The translations under genes and the position numbers were made by a program. From positions 2,294,001 through 2,358,000 of the forward strand of contig NZ_CP014306.1 of the NCBI RefSeq assembly GCF_001557535.2: a stretch of DNA of 64,000 bases, in the 5' to 3' direction. Each line of letters opens with the position of its first letter. Positions within the stretch are counted from its first letter, which is position 1. The DNA comes from Burkholderia sp. PAMC 26561 (GTDB lineage Bacteria; Pseudomonadota; Gammaproteobacteria; Burkholderiales; Burkholderiaceae). The notes beneath the pieces were generated by a model. That model was not told where the DNA came from. It searched no databases and saw nothing but the letters and a program-made list of their open reading frames with translations. Below, piece by piece: positions 54,573-63,019 of this stretch.

Positions 54573-55217
54573 TTATTCGATGGGCGCCGGCGTCTTCGGG
54601 CGGTACTCGCACAAAGGTTCGATCGCGCAGTGCCAGCACTCGGGCACGCGCGCCTTGCACACATAACGCCCGTGCAGGATCAGCCAGTGATGCGCGTCTT
54701 GCTTGAATTCGTCGGGGACGAACTTCTCCAGCGCCAGTTCTACCGCACGCACGTCCTTGCCGGGCGCGAGTCCCGTTCGGTTCGAAACGCGAAAGATATG
54801 GGTATCGACGGCAATGGTCGGATGGCCGAACGCGGTATTCAGGATCACGTTCGCGGTCTTGCGCCCGACGCCCGGCAGCGCTTCGAGCGCCTCGCGGTTA
54901 TCGGGCACCTCGCCGCCATATTGCTCGACGAGAATCCGGCACGTCGCAATGACGTTCTTCGCTTTCGTCCGATACAACCCGATCGTCCTGATGTATTCCG
55001 TCACGCCTTCTTCGCCGAGCGCCAGCACCTTGGCCGGCGTGTTGGCGACCGGGTACATGCGACGCATCGCCTTGTTCACGGAGACATCGGTGGCTTGCGC
55101 CGAGAGCAGGACGGAGATCAGCAGCTCGAACGGCGAGTTGTGCTCGAGCTCGGTGGTCGGATGCGGGTTCAGGCTCTGCAGCGTCTCGAAGATCGCGCGG
55201 CGTTTTTTCGGGTTCAT
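54573..55217 (-). CDS. nth: Endonuclease III
   Basis: The 214-residue bifunctional DNA glycosylase/AP lyase removes oxidised pyrimidines. Catalytic Lys120 lies in the helix-hairpin-helix LPGVGRKTANVIL and Asp138 in TIAVDTHIFRVSNR. The 4Fe-4S cluster is bound by Cys in the C-x6-C-x2-C-x5-C pattern (CKARVPECWHCAIEPLC). It starts 4 bases after the rsxB stop, so both genes share a transcript, as is common in proteobacteria. Confidence 0.97.
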   Translation of the reverse strand: MNPKKRRAIFETLQSLNPHPTTELEHNSPFELLISVLLSAQATDVSVNKAMRRMYPVANTPAKVLALGEEGVTEYIRTIGLYRTKAKNVIATCRILVEQYGGEVPDNREALEALPGVGRKTANVILNTAFGHPTIAVDTHIFRVSNRTGLAPGKDVRAVELALEKFVPDEFKQDAHHWLILHGRYVCKARVPECWHCAIEPLCEYRPKTPAPIE

Positions 55218-55221
55218 CGGA

Positions 55222-56082
55222 TCAGGCGTCGGGGTCGTTTGCGGAGTCGCTGTCGGGCTCGTTGTTCGCGTCAGTCAAACCTAGGCGGCGGCGCCGGGCT
55301 TCGGCTGCGTCGATTTGCGCCTGGACCTCGGGGCTCACCGAATCGATGTTCTTCGGCCCTGCGCCAAGCCTCGCCAGTTCTTCCTTTTTCTTGCGCGCAC
55401 GTTCCATCGCGGCCTGGATGATCGCGCGTTTTTTGGCTTGCGCTTCGTCTTCCGGCGTGGCGGCTGCTGTTTTCACGACGCGATCGCCGGATATGGCCGG
55501 TTCGACTGGCTTGGCCGATCCCGCCACGCGCGCCGCCTTACGCGCTTCGGCGGCATCGCGTTCACGCGCGAGCCGCGCCAGATGCTGGTCGTGCCGGATG
55601 CGCGCGGCGTCGGCTTGCGTCTGCGTCCATGCGTCCCAGCCGGTCTTGTCGCCGGTGACTGGAATCATGGCGATGCAATCGACAGGGCAGGGCGGCACGC
55701 ACAGGTCGCAGCCGGTACAAAGCTCGGGGATCACCGTGTGCATCTGCTTGGCCGCGCCAACGATAGCGTCCACCGGGCACGCTTGCAGGCACAACGTACA
55801 GCCGATACACAGGTTTTCGTCGATGATAGCAAGCGGCCGCGGCCGTTCAACACCGTTCTCGGGATTCAGCGGAATGACAGGCTTGCCAAGCAGGCGGGCA
55901 AGCCGCGCCACGCCTTCCTCGCCACCGGGCGGGCATTGGTTATAGCTCGCCTGACCTGCCGCGATGGCCTCGGCGTACGGCCGGCACGCGGGGTAGCCGC
56001 ATTTTGTGCACTGCGTCTGCGGCAGCAGGTCTTCAATCTGGCTAGCAAGGGTCGTGGGGAAAGTTGCAATCACTGCTGTCAC
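55222..56082 (-). CDS. rsxB: Electron transport complex subunit RsxB
   Basis: The 286-residue iron-sulfur protein belongs to the Rnf/Rsx complex. An N-terminal Fe4 domain has [16 protein letters not shown] and the later Cys in YNQCPPGG. Two ferredoxin motifs follow ([14 protein letters not shown] and [14 protein letters not shown], about 97-150). A long Lys/Ala/Glu-rich coiled tail (about 165-286) exceeds the usual length. No rsxA, C, D, G or E genes lie nearby. A GTG at 56082 is used because it gives a normal N-terminus; no ATG fits. Confidence 0.9.
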   Translation of the reverse strand: MTAVIATFPTTLASQIEDLLPQTQCTKCGYPACRPYAEAIAAGQASYNQCPPGGEEGVARLARLLGKPVIPLNPENGVERPRPLAIIDENLCIGCTLCLQACPVDAIVGAAKQMHTVIPELCTGCDLCVPPCPVDCIAMIPVTGDKTGWDAWTQTQADAARIRHDQHLARLARERDAAEARKAARVAGSAKPVEPAISGDRVVKTAAATPEDEAQAKKRAIIQAAMERARKKKEELARLGAGPKNIDSVSPEVQAQIDAAEARRRRLGLTDANNEPDSDSANDPDA

Positions 56083-56474
56083 ATTAACGGCTGGGGTATG
56101 GCGGCGCCGGCCGCATGAATCAGATGGACACGAAGCGAACAGGTCAAGATGCGAGAAGCATCCTGACACTGCAGACGATTCGCATTCAAGCGATCAAACG
56201 GCTAAACCGACGACCACTTGTGGGGATATGTTCAAGCGCTTATGCTCGCGCTCGTTTTGATATCGCATTTGTGCGTTCGGGGCATTCGGCCTGGTTTCGA
56301 TGCGTTGTGCCCGAGGCGGCATTATCGCCGAATTTCAAGCTGTTCCCAATCAATCCCAATTGCCAACGGGCCAACGATGTGCACATAATCAAATCGCTTT
56401 AGATTGACTGCAGGACGGTATTCCCAATCACGTTGGCGCAACCGATCCATCGCATGCTTCTTTAGGACACAGGA
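56083..56474. other. Divergent intergenic region rsxB / TetR
   Basis: This 392-bp gap between divergent genes contains no recognisable gene or strong repeat. Base composition is less GC-rich in its right half (56220-56420). Confidence 0.5.
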
Positions 56475-57155
56475 ATGCATGACGCTACTCTCAAAACGCG
56501 GTTTGTCGATCATGAAGCCACCATGAACCAGCCAAAAATCAAAAGAGATCCTGAGGGCACGCGCCGCAGAATCCTGCTTGCCGCCGCCGAGGAGTTCGCG
56601 GCGGGAGGCCTGTTCGGTGCGCGTGTGGACCAGATAGCCCGCCGCGCCGAAACGAATGAGCGAATGCTCTACTACTATTTCGGCAGCAAGGAGCAGTTGT
56701 TCACCGCCGTCCTGGAACATGCGTTCACGGCGCTCACCGATGCGGAAAAATCGCTCGATCTGGAGGGCGTGGCGCCGGTCGAAGCCGTTACGCAGCTCGC
56801 GCATTTCATCTGGAATTACTATCGTGAGCACCCCGAGCTATTACGGCTGGTGAATAACGAGAACCTCCATGAAGCACGTTATATAAAGGGCTCCACGCGT
56901 ATCCGCGAGCTCATCTCGCCCGTGGTCGCGAAGCTCGCGAAGATACTGGAACGTGGTCAACAAGCCGGATTGTTTCGCAATAACGTGGACCCCTTGCGCT
57001 TCTACATCACGTTGTCCGGGCTCGGGTATTACATCGTATCCAACCGGTTCACGCTGGAAGCCACGTTCGGGCTCGATTTCAGCGCTGACGCGGAACGCGA
57101 TGAAATCATCAAGATGAATACGGAGTTGCTGCTCGCCTACCTGATGCGGCGCTGA
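56475..57155 (+). CDS. TetR/AcrR family transcriptional regulator
   Basis: The 226-residue regulator has an N-terminal helix-turn-helix: TRRRILLAAAEEFAAGGLFG, ARVDQIARRAETNERMLYYY and FGSKEQLFTAVLEHAF (about 28-85). A helical sensor domain follows, including AHFIWNYYREHPELLRLVNN. Ligand unknown. ATG 56475 has AGGA 7 bases upstream; ATG 56523 would remove 16 residues. It resembles the TetR at 9527 (shared RMLYYYFGSKE). It is convergent with phaZ. Confidence 0.9.
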   Translation: MHDATLKTRFVDHEATMNQPKIKRDPEGTRRRILLAAAEEFAAGGLFGARVDQIARRAETNERMLYYYFGSKEQLFTAVLEHAFTALTDAEKSLDLEGVAPVEAVTQLAHFIWNYYREHPELLRLVNNENLHEARYIKGSTRIRELISPVVAKLAKILERGQQAGLFRNNVDPLRFYITLSGLGYYIVSNRFTLEATFGLDFSADAERDEIIKMNTELLLAYLMRR

Positions 57156-57225
57156 CCCACGCAACCTGCGCAAAAACTCATGCATCCGACTCGGCACGCC
57201 TCACTGAAGGGGTCACGCCCGCAAT

Positions 57226-57253
57226 GAAACACGCCGCGTAAGGACGCGGCGTG
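57226..57253 (-). terminator. Terminator of phaZ
   Basis: A perfect 10-bp stem (CACGCCGCGT, 57230-57239, with 57244-57253) and a 4-base loop is followed on the minus strand by TTTCATT. Confidence 0.72.
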
Positions 57254-57283
57254 CGGTGTCATGCTGATCCGACCGATCCAGAC

Positions 57284-58555
57284 TCAGGCGGGAACTGCTT
57301 CCTTCTTCGGCGCCTTGTCGTGCGAGAGAATGAATTCACGCAGTTGCGGGTACACCATCGTGCGCCAGCGGCGGCCCGAGAAAATGCCGTAGTGGCCGGC
57401 TTTCTCGGCGGTGTAGTGGCGCTTGTTCTTGGCTGGAATGCCGGTGCACAAGTCGTGAGCAGCGCGGGTCTGGCCGCTGCCCGAGATGTCGTCGAGCTCG
57501 CCTTCAATGGTCAAGAGCGCCGTCTGCTTGATGTCCTGCGGACGTACACGCTCGCCGTTCACGTCCCACGTGCCTTCGGCCAGCTGGAAATCCTGGAAGA
57601 CGATCCGAATGGTATCGAGGTAATAATCCGCGTCCATGTCGAGCACGGCGTTGTATTCGTCGTAGAAACGGCGATGCTGCTCTGCATCTTCGTCGTCGCC
57701 ACGCATGAGGTTCTGATAGAAGTCCCAGTGCGCGGTCACGTGGCGCTCGGGGTTCATCGCGACAAAACCCGCGTGCTGCAGGAAGCCCGGATAGACCTTG
57801 CGGCCCACGCCCGGATAGTTCGCCGGGACCGTGTGGATCACGTTGTTCTCGAACCATTCGTAGGAATGTTCGCTTGCAAGCGAGTTCACGGAAGTCGGGC
57901 TGCGCCGTGCATCAATAGGACCACCCATCATCGTCATGGTCCGTGGCGTGTCTTCACCGCGGCTTGCCATCAACGATATGGCGGCGAGCACCGGCACGGT
58001 CGGCTGGCACACCGAGATCACGTGCAGGTCCTTCGCGCCGATGTGGCGGATGAATTCCTGGATGTATTCCACGTAGTCGTCGAGATGGAACGACCCGTCT
58101 TCTAGCGGGACCATGCGCGCGTCGAGCCAGTCGGTCAGGTAGACCTTGTGGTCCTGCAGCAGCGTTTTGACGGTATCGCGCAAAAGCGTGGCGTGGTGGC
58201 CCGAAAGCGGCGCGCACACCAGCACGATAGGTTCGGTCTTGAGGTCCGTGACGGTCGCGCTGTCGTCGGAAAAACGCTTGAAGCGGATCAGCCGGCAAAA
58301 CGGCTTCTCGATCACGATCTGCTCGACGATAGGAATGGCGTGGCCATTCTTCTCGATCTGATGCAGCTCGAATTCAGGCTTCTCGTAATCCTTGCCCAGC
58401 CGATAAAGCAGCTCGTAGCCGGCCGCGAGACGCGTGGAACCGGGAACATACGAAAGCGGACTGGACGGATTGGTGAACGACTTCGACGCCGCTTCCGCCC
58501 ATGCTGTAAGCGGACTCAGCATGGCCCGCTGGAATTCGTGAAATTGATAGAGCAT
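57284..58555 (-). CDS. phaZ: Intracellular polyhydroxyalkanoate depolymerase
   Basis: PhaZ mobilises stored polyhydroxybutyrate. The 423-residue protein starts MLYQFHEFQRAMLSPLTAWA and has no signal peptide. The catalytic nucleophile is Cys183 in VISVCQPTVPVL, the same position as in Ralstonia PhaZa1. A catalytic Asp is likely in EGELDDISG and His in KAGHYGIFSGRRW. Length fits the Cys-type intracellular class. It has a strong terminator and stands alone; no phaC, phaA or phaB is in the window. Confidence 0.94.
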   Translation of the reverse strand: MLYQFHEFQRAMLSPLTAWAEAASKSFTNPSSPLSYVPGSTRLAAGYELLYRLGKDYEKPEFELHQIEKNGHAIPIVEQIVIEKPFCRLIRFKRFSDDSATVTDLKTEPIVLVCAPLSGHHATLLRDTVKTLLQDHKVYLTDWLDARMVPLEDGSFHLDDYVEYIQEFIRHIGAKDLHVISVCQPTVPVLAAISLMASRGEDTPRTMTMMGGPIDARRSPTSVNSLASEHSYEWFENNVIHTVPANYPGVGRKVYPGFLQHAGFVAMNPERHVTAHWDFYQNLMRGDDEDAEQHRRFYDEYNAVLDMDADYYLDTIRIVFQDFQLAEGTWDVNGERVRPQDIKQTALLTIEGELDDISGSGQTRAAHDLCTGIPAKNKRHYTAEKAGHYGIFSGRRWRTMVYPQLREFILSHDKAPKKEAVPA

Positions 58556-58759
58556 GTTTTACCCGTGTAAAACCGGCTGCGCCTATGGTGAACGGCGGGG
58601 CCGGGGTTTGGCTTCGGATGCATTGTTTCGCCGAACGACCGGTCGGAAACCTTCTCCGATCATAGCCAAGAACACCGTTTTGTGCAACGCAGCATACGTG
58701 TCGTTTACCTCAGTAAAACGCTGGTTTTCACGCAAAACTCGTCAACTTTTGACTGAAAA

Positions 58760-60625
58760 TTACGAATCGCTTTCGTTTGTGCTCACGGCTTCCGAGGGTT
58801 TGTCCTGACGCTGCGCAGGTTGGCCGGTCGCCTTGGCCATGCCTTGCTCGTGTTTCATCAGGTTCATTCCCGTGTGCACGAGCGCCACGTGCGAAAAAGC
58901 CTGCGGGAAGTTGCCGACCTGACGTTTCGCGACCGTGTCGTATTCCTCGGCAAGCAAGCCGACGTCGTTGGCGAGTCCCACCAGCCGTTCAAACATGGCG
59001 AACGCTTCCTCCAGGCGGCCCTGGAGCGCGAGGTTATCGACGAGCCAGAAGCTGCACGCGAGAAACGTCCCTTCGCCAGGAGGCAAGCCATCCTGCACTT
59101 CGGCCGTGTGATAGCGCTTCACCAGGCCGTCGTGCGTCAGGTCGCGTTCAATGGCATCGAGCGTCGAGATCACGCGCGGGTCTTCCGGCGGCAGGAAACC
59201 GAGCAGCGGAATCAGCAGCAGGCTCGCATCGAGGTCGCCGCCGCCGTATGTCTGGACGAACGAATTCATCGATGCATTCCAGCTCTTCGAGCAAACGTCG
59301 GCGTGGATGACCGTGCGCTGGTTGCGCCAGTGTTCGAGCGGACCTTCCAGCCCGAACTGTTCCGCCGATTTGATCGCGCGGTCGTACGCAACCCAGGCCA
59401 TGACCTTCGAAAATGTGAACTGCTGGCGGCCGCCGCGCGTTTCCCAGATGCCTTCGTCGGGTTCCTGCCAGACCGTATCCAGGTGATCGAGCATGGCGCG
59501 CTGGATGGACCAGACGGTGTCGTCGCTTTGCAGGCCGCCCACCCGTGCGAGGTGCAGCGCGTTCATGACTTCGCCGTAGACATCGAGTTGCAACTGGTCC
59601 ACTGCGCCATTGCCGACGCGCACGGGCTTCGAATCCTCGTAACCGGACAGCCAGTCGACTTCCCATTCGGGCAAGCGCCGTTCGCCGGCAATGCCGTACA
59701 TGATCTGGATCTGTTGCGGCGAACCCGCCATCACGCGGCCAAGCCACGCGCGCCATGCGCGGGCTTCGTCGTAGTAGCCGCTGCGCATCATCGCGAGGAG
59801 CGTGATGGTCGCGTCGCGCAGCCAGCAGTATCGATAATCCCAGTTGCGGGTTCCGCCAAGCTGCTCCGGCAGCGACGTGGTAGGTGCAGCGACGATGCCG
59901 CCGGTCGGCTCGTAGGCGAGCGCCTTCAACGTGATCAGCGAGCGGCGGATCGCCGGACCCCATCGGCCATCCAGGTTGCTGCGGCCGGACCACTCGAGCC
60001 AGAAATTCTCGGTGCGTGCGAACTGCGTATGCGGATCGCGGGCGGGCGGCAGGCGCAAGTGAGATTGCGAATAAACGAGCGAGAAGGGCACGCGTTCACC
60101 CTCGCTCACCGTGAACTCCCCGACGGTACGCATGTTCTCGCCAGACAGGTCGATGGGCGTGCGCAGCACGCACAAATCGGGACCGGCGATGGCGCGAATG
60201 CCACTGTCGTCCGGAAGGCGGCTGACCCAGGGAATCGATGAGCCGTAATCGAAGCGCAGCACCAGTTCCATCTTCATCTTCACGGTGCCGCGCCGGCCAA
60301 CGACAATACGCACGAGGTCGGACAGGCCATCGCGAACGGGCATGAAATCGATGAGCGAGACCCGGCCCTCGGACGTTTCGAAATCGGTTTCGAGGATCAG
60401 CGTGTCGCCGCGATATTTGCGCGTGATGACCGGAGGCGGTGCGCCCTCGGGCAGGTCAGGCGTGATCAGCCAGCGGCCGTTTTCGGGCGTTCCCAGTAGC
60501 GCGGCGAAACAGGCGCCCGAATCGAAGCGCGGCCAGCACAGCCAGTCGACAGATCCCTCTTTCGAGATCAAGGCGGCGGTGTGGCCGTCGCCAACCAGGG
60601 CGTAGTCTTCGATCAGTGCGGGCAT
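58760..60625 (-). CDS. Glycoside hydrolase family 15 (glucoamylase/trehalase-like)
   Basis: The 621-residue enzyme lacks a signal peptide. It starts MPALIEDYALVGDGHTAALI and shows GH15 marks: SVDWLCWPRFDSGACFAALL, GTRNWDYRYCWLRDATITLL, and likely catalytic Glu in EWEVDWLSGYE and LLAEEYD. An N-terminal beta-sandwich precedes the alpha/alpha barrel. Bacterial enzymes of this type hydrolyse alpha-glucans or trehalose; the substrate here is unknown. Confidence 0.92.
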   Translation of the reverse strand: MPALIEDYALVGDGHTAALISKEGSVDWLCWPRFDSGACFAALLGTPENGRWLITPDLPEGAPPPVITRKYRGDTLILETDFETSEGRVSLIDFMPVRDGLSDLVRIVVGRRGTVKMKMELVLRFDYGSSIPWVSRLPDDSGIRAIAGPDLCVLRTPIDLSGENMRTVGEFTVSEGERVPFSLVYSQSHLRLPPARDPHTQFARTENFWLEWSGRSNLDGRWGPAIRRSLITLKALAYEPTGGIVAAPTTSLPEQLGGTRNWDYRYCWLRDATITLLAMMRSGYYDEARAWRAWLGRVMAGSPQQIQIMYGIAGERRLPEWEVDWLSGYEDSKPVRVGNGAVDQLQLDVYGEVMNALHLARVGGLQSDDTVWSIQRAMLDHLDTVWQEPDEGIWETRGGRQQFTFSKVMAWVAYDRAIKSAEQFGLEGPLEHWRNQRTVIHADVCSKSWNASMNSFVQTYGGGDLDASLLLIPLLGFLPPEDPRVISTLDAIERDLTHDGLVKRYHTAEVQDGLPPGEGTFLACSFWLVDNLALQGRLEEAFAMFERLVGLANDVGLLAEEYDTVAKRQVGNFPQAFSHVALVHTGMNLMKHEQGMAKATGQPAQRQDKPSEAVSTNESDS

Positions 60626-60882
60626 AGGCAGGTATTGATTTCGATGAAGCGATTGGAGCGGTCGATTATGAAGTGCATTCGTATTTCGTGCGTTGGCATG
60701 CGAGTTTGGTGTTCACTTCAAAGCGATCGGTCGAACGGAATATGTAAGCTCAACTTGAAAATAAAGTGGACGAACGCCTAGAATGAAAGTTCGCGCCTGA
60801 GCGATGCCAGCTTCCGACCGGCATGCAGATTCTGATCGCACCACGCGTCCACGCTTGCCTGACGTCTTCGAGGAAATCGAAC

Positions 60883-61140
60883 GTGAAAGCCATGCCGAAT
60901 CCGTTGAGAGCCGATTGCATCGCCATCCTGTCTGCTGCGAGCCGTATCACCGATACGTCCACGCTCATCGATCTCGATTACAAACATCTTGGCCTCTCGC
61001 GAAATGGGATGGAGGTCGCGGCGACGTTCCTGATTGAACGCGATTGTTTCACGCAGCATCGGGATATAAACGGCTTGCTGGCTGTCGGCGGCCTTTCGCT
61101 GCAGGGCCGCATGCGCCTCGAGCAGCTTTCCAACGGGTGA
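60883..61140 (+). CDS. Small hypothetical protein
   Basis: The family is not recognised. The 85-residue soluble protein includes LRADCIAILSAASRITDTST, LDYKHLGLSRNGMEVAATFL and GGLSLQGRMRLEQLSNG. A GTG start at 60883 is preferred because GAGGA lies 8 bases upstream; ATG 60892 is the alternative. It stands between GH15 and the DUF3096 gene. Confidence 0.55.
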   Translation: MKAMPNPLRADCIAILSAASRITDTSTLIDLDYKHLGLSRNGMEVAATFLIERDCFTQHRDINGLLAVGGLSLQGRMRLEQLSNG

Positions 61141-61328
61141 TGTACAGCCTGGGTCGCACCCCCAGGGTTCTTGATTTCAATGCTGCAACCTGATGCGAGA
61201 CCGCTATGCACGATCTCGCACGGCGTTGCGCGCGTCCCGCCGGAACCTCAATCCCAAAGTACCGTCTTACCTCACCATGCTTCACGCGGTGGCGTGCGGC
61301 AAGACGGCGCCTGGGGCATGCAGCATTG

Positions 61329-61481
61329 TCAAAAATGCGTTGCGCTCAATCCGAACACGCCGATCAACCCGATGATGATCAGATAGATTGCAACAATAAA
61401 GTTGAGCAGGCGCGGTACGACCAGGATCAAAATGCCTGCGATGAGCGCGACCAGCGGACCGAGGCTCAGATGGATATCCAT
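61329..61481 (-). CDS. DUF3096 small membrane protein
   Basis: The 50-residue protein has two hydrophobic segments, LGPLVALIAGILILVVPRLL and FIVAIYLIIIGLIGVFGL, which is the DUF3096 pattern. It is an inner-membrane protein of unknown role. AAGGAG lies 5 bases before the ATG. It faces away from the lactonase gene. Confidence 0.85.
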   Translation of the reverse strand: MDIHLSLGPLVALIAGILILVVPRLLNFIVAIYLIIIGLIGVFGLSATHF

Positions 61482-61605
61482 TATTGCTCCTTTGTTTTGA
61501 TAGAAATTTGACAGAGACGTTGGTTGTAATTGGTTGGACGAAGGCATGCATCACGCGCCACATAACCTGAAACAAGCCGTAATAACGAACGATCAGGAGG
61601 TTTCA

Positions 61606-62889
61606 ATGCATTCCGTTTTTACTTCTTCTTCCCCGCGTAGCGCCCCCACGCAAACTTCATGCCGCAACATGAATGTTCTGGTCAAGAGTTTCGCGGCGAG
61701 CGTGACGATAGGGCTGTCCCTGGCAGCGGGCCCAGCGTTCGCACAGAGCGCGTCCGACCCGCCCGTGAATCCTGCCGGGTCAGCCGAGAGCAGCGTATAT
61801 GACCTGCTGGTCGGCACTTATACGGGCAGCGGCAAGAGCGAGGGAATCTATGTCTACCGGTTCGATACCGCCAGCGGCGCCATCACGCGTCTTTCCGCGA
61901 CGCAAGCGGTGAATCCTTCTTATCTCGTGGTCAGCAAGGACAGGCAGCACGTCTACGCAGTCAACGAATTGCCCGGCGACAACGGTCCCGCATCGCAGCG
62001 CGGCGGCATCAGTGCGTTCCGGTTTGACCCGGCGAGCGGCCAGCTCACCTTCGTGAACCGCGTCTCGTCCGATGGCAACGATCCCGCGTACCTTGCGTTG
62101 TCCCCTGACGGCAGGTATCTGCTCACGGCGAACTACTCGGTGGCGTCGAACCCGGGCGGCAGCTTCGCCGTTTTCCCGCTGGAGGGCGAACGCGTCCTGC
62201 CGTCTGTACTCACGGTTCATCACGACGGCAGCGGTCCCGTGACCGGACGTCAGGATAATTCGCACGTTCATTCCACCGTGTTTTCGCCTGACGGCCGCTA
62301 TCTATTTGCGCAGGACCTGGGAGCGGACAAGCTGTATTCGTACCGATACACCCCCGACGGGACACGTGGCCTCTTCGGTCCGACCGAATCGCGCTACACG
62401 CTGGTGAAACCGGGTTCGGGACCGCGCCACATGATCTTCGACGAAGCCGCCAGACATGCTTACGTGACGACCGAGATGAACGCGTCGGTGATGGTCTACG
62501 ATTACAACGACGGCAAGCTCACGCTCAAGCAGACCTTGGCCATGACCACGCCCGGTTTCAAAGGAAAGATCGGCGGCGGCGCGATCCATTTGTCGCCGGA
62601 CGGGCGCTTCCTGTACACGACCAATCGCGGCGATGTCAATGAGATCCTGACCTACGCTGTCAATCCCGCCGATGGTCATCTGAAACTGCTTGGCCGGCGT
62701 TCTACGCTCGGCAAGACGCCGCGTGAATTCGCCATCGATCCGACCGGCCGTTGGCTGATCGTCGGCAACCAGGACAGCGACAGCGTCTACTTCTTCAGGC
62801 GCAATCCGGAGACGGGGGAACTGGCATCGGATCCGAAGAAACTCGAAATCGGTTCGCCGGTCGATTTCAAGTTCGTTTCGCCTTCCTGA
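61606..62889 (+). CDS. Exported lactonase-family beta-propeller protein
   Basis: The 427-residue protein belongs to the seven-bladed 6-phosphogluconolactonase (Pgl/YbhE) family: YDLLVGTYTGSGKSEGIYVY, NPSYLVVSKDRQHVYAVNEL, SPDGRYLFAQDLGADKLYSY, then GSGPRHMIFDEAARHAYVTT and TPREFAIDPTGRWLIVGNQD. Unlike cytosolic Pgl it has an N-terminal extension and signal peptide (cut near AFAQS), so it likely acts in the periplasm on an unknown lactone. AGGAGG lies 6 bases before ATG 61606. Confidence 0.9.
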   Translation: MHSVFTSSSPRSAPTQTSCRNMNVLVKSFAASVTIGLSLAAGPAFAQSASDPPVNPAGSAESSVYDLLVGTYTGSGKSEGIYVYRFDTASGAITRLSATQAVNPSYLVVSKDRQHVYAVNELPGDNGPASQRGGISAFRFDPASGQLTFVNRVSSDGNDPAYLALSPDGRYLLTANYSVASNPGGSFAVFPLEGERVLPSVLTVHHDGSGPVTGRQDNSHVHSTVFSPDGRYLFAQDLGADKLYSYRYTPDGTRGLFGPTESRYTLVKPGSGPRHMIFDEAARHAYVTTEMNASVMVYDYNDGKLTLKQTLAMTTPGFKGKIGGGAIHLSPDGRFLYTTNRGDVNEILTYAVNPADGHLKLLGRRSTLGKTPREFAIDPTGRWLIVGNQDSDSVYFFRRNPETGELASDPKKLEIGSPVDFKFVSPS

Positions 62890-62923
62890 CGATCTCCGAA
62901 CGTAATTGGATCGTATTGATGTG

Positions 62924-62957
62924 CCGGGCCGCTTTCGTTCCACGCGGCCTGGATTTT
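62924..62957 (+). terminator. Probable terminator after lactonase gene
   Basis: A 9-bp stem (CCGGGCCGC, 62924-62932, with 62944-62952, one G-T pair) and an 11-base loop is followed by ATTTTG. Confidence 0.55.
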
Positions 62958-63019
62958 GCACAATAAGAGTTTTTCAACCCGCAGTGCCCGCCAGTTGCCG
63001 GTATGCAAGGAATCGACCG

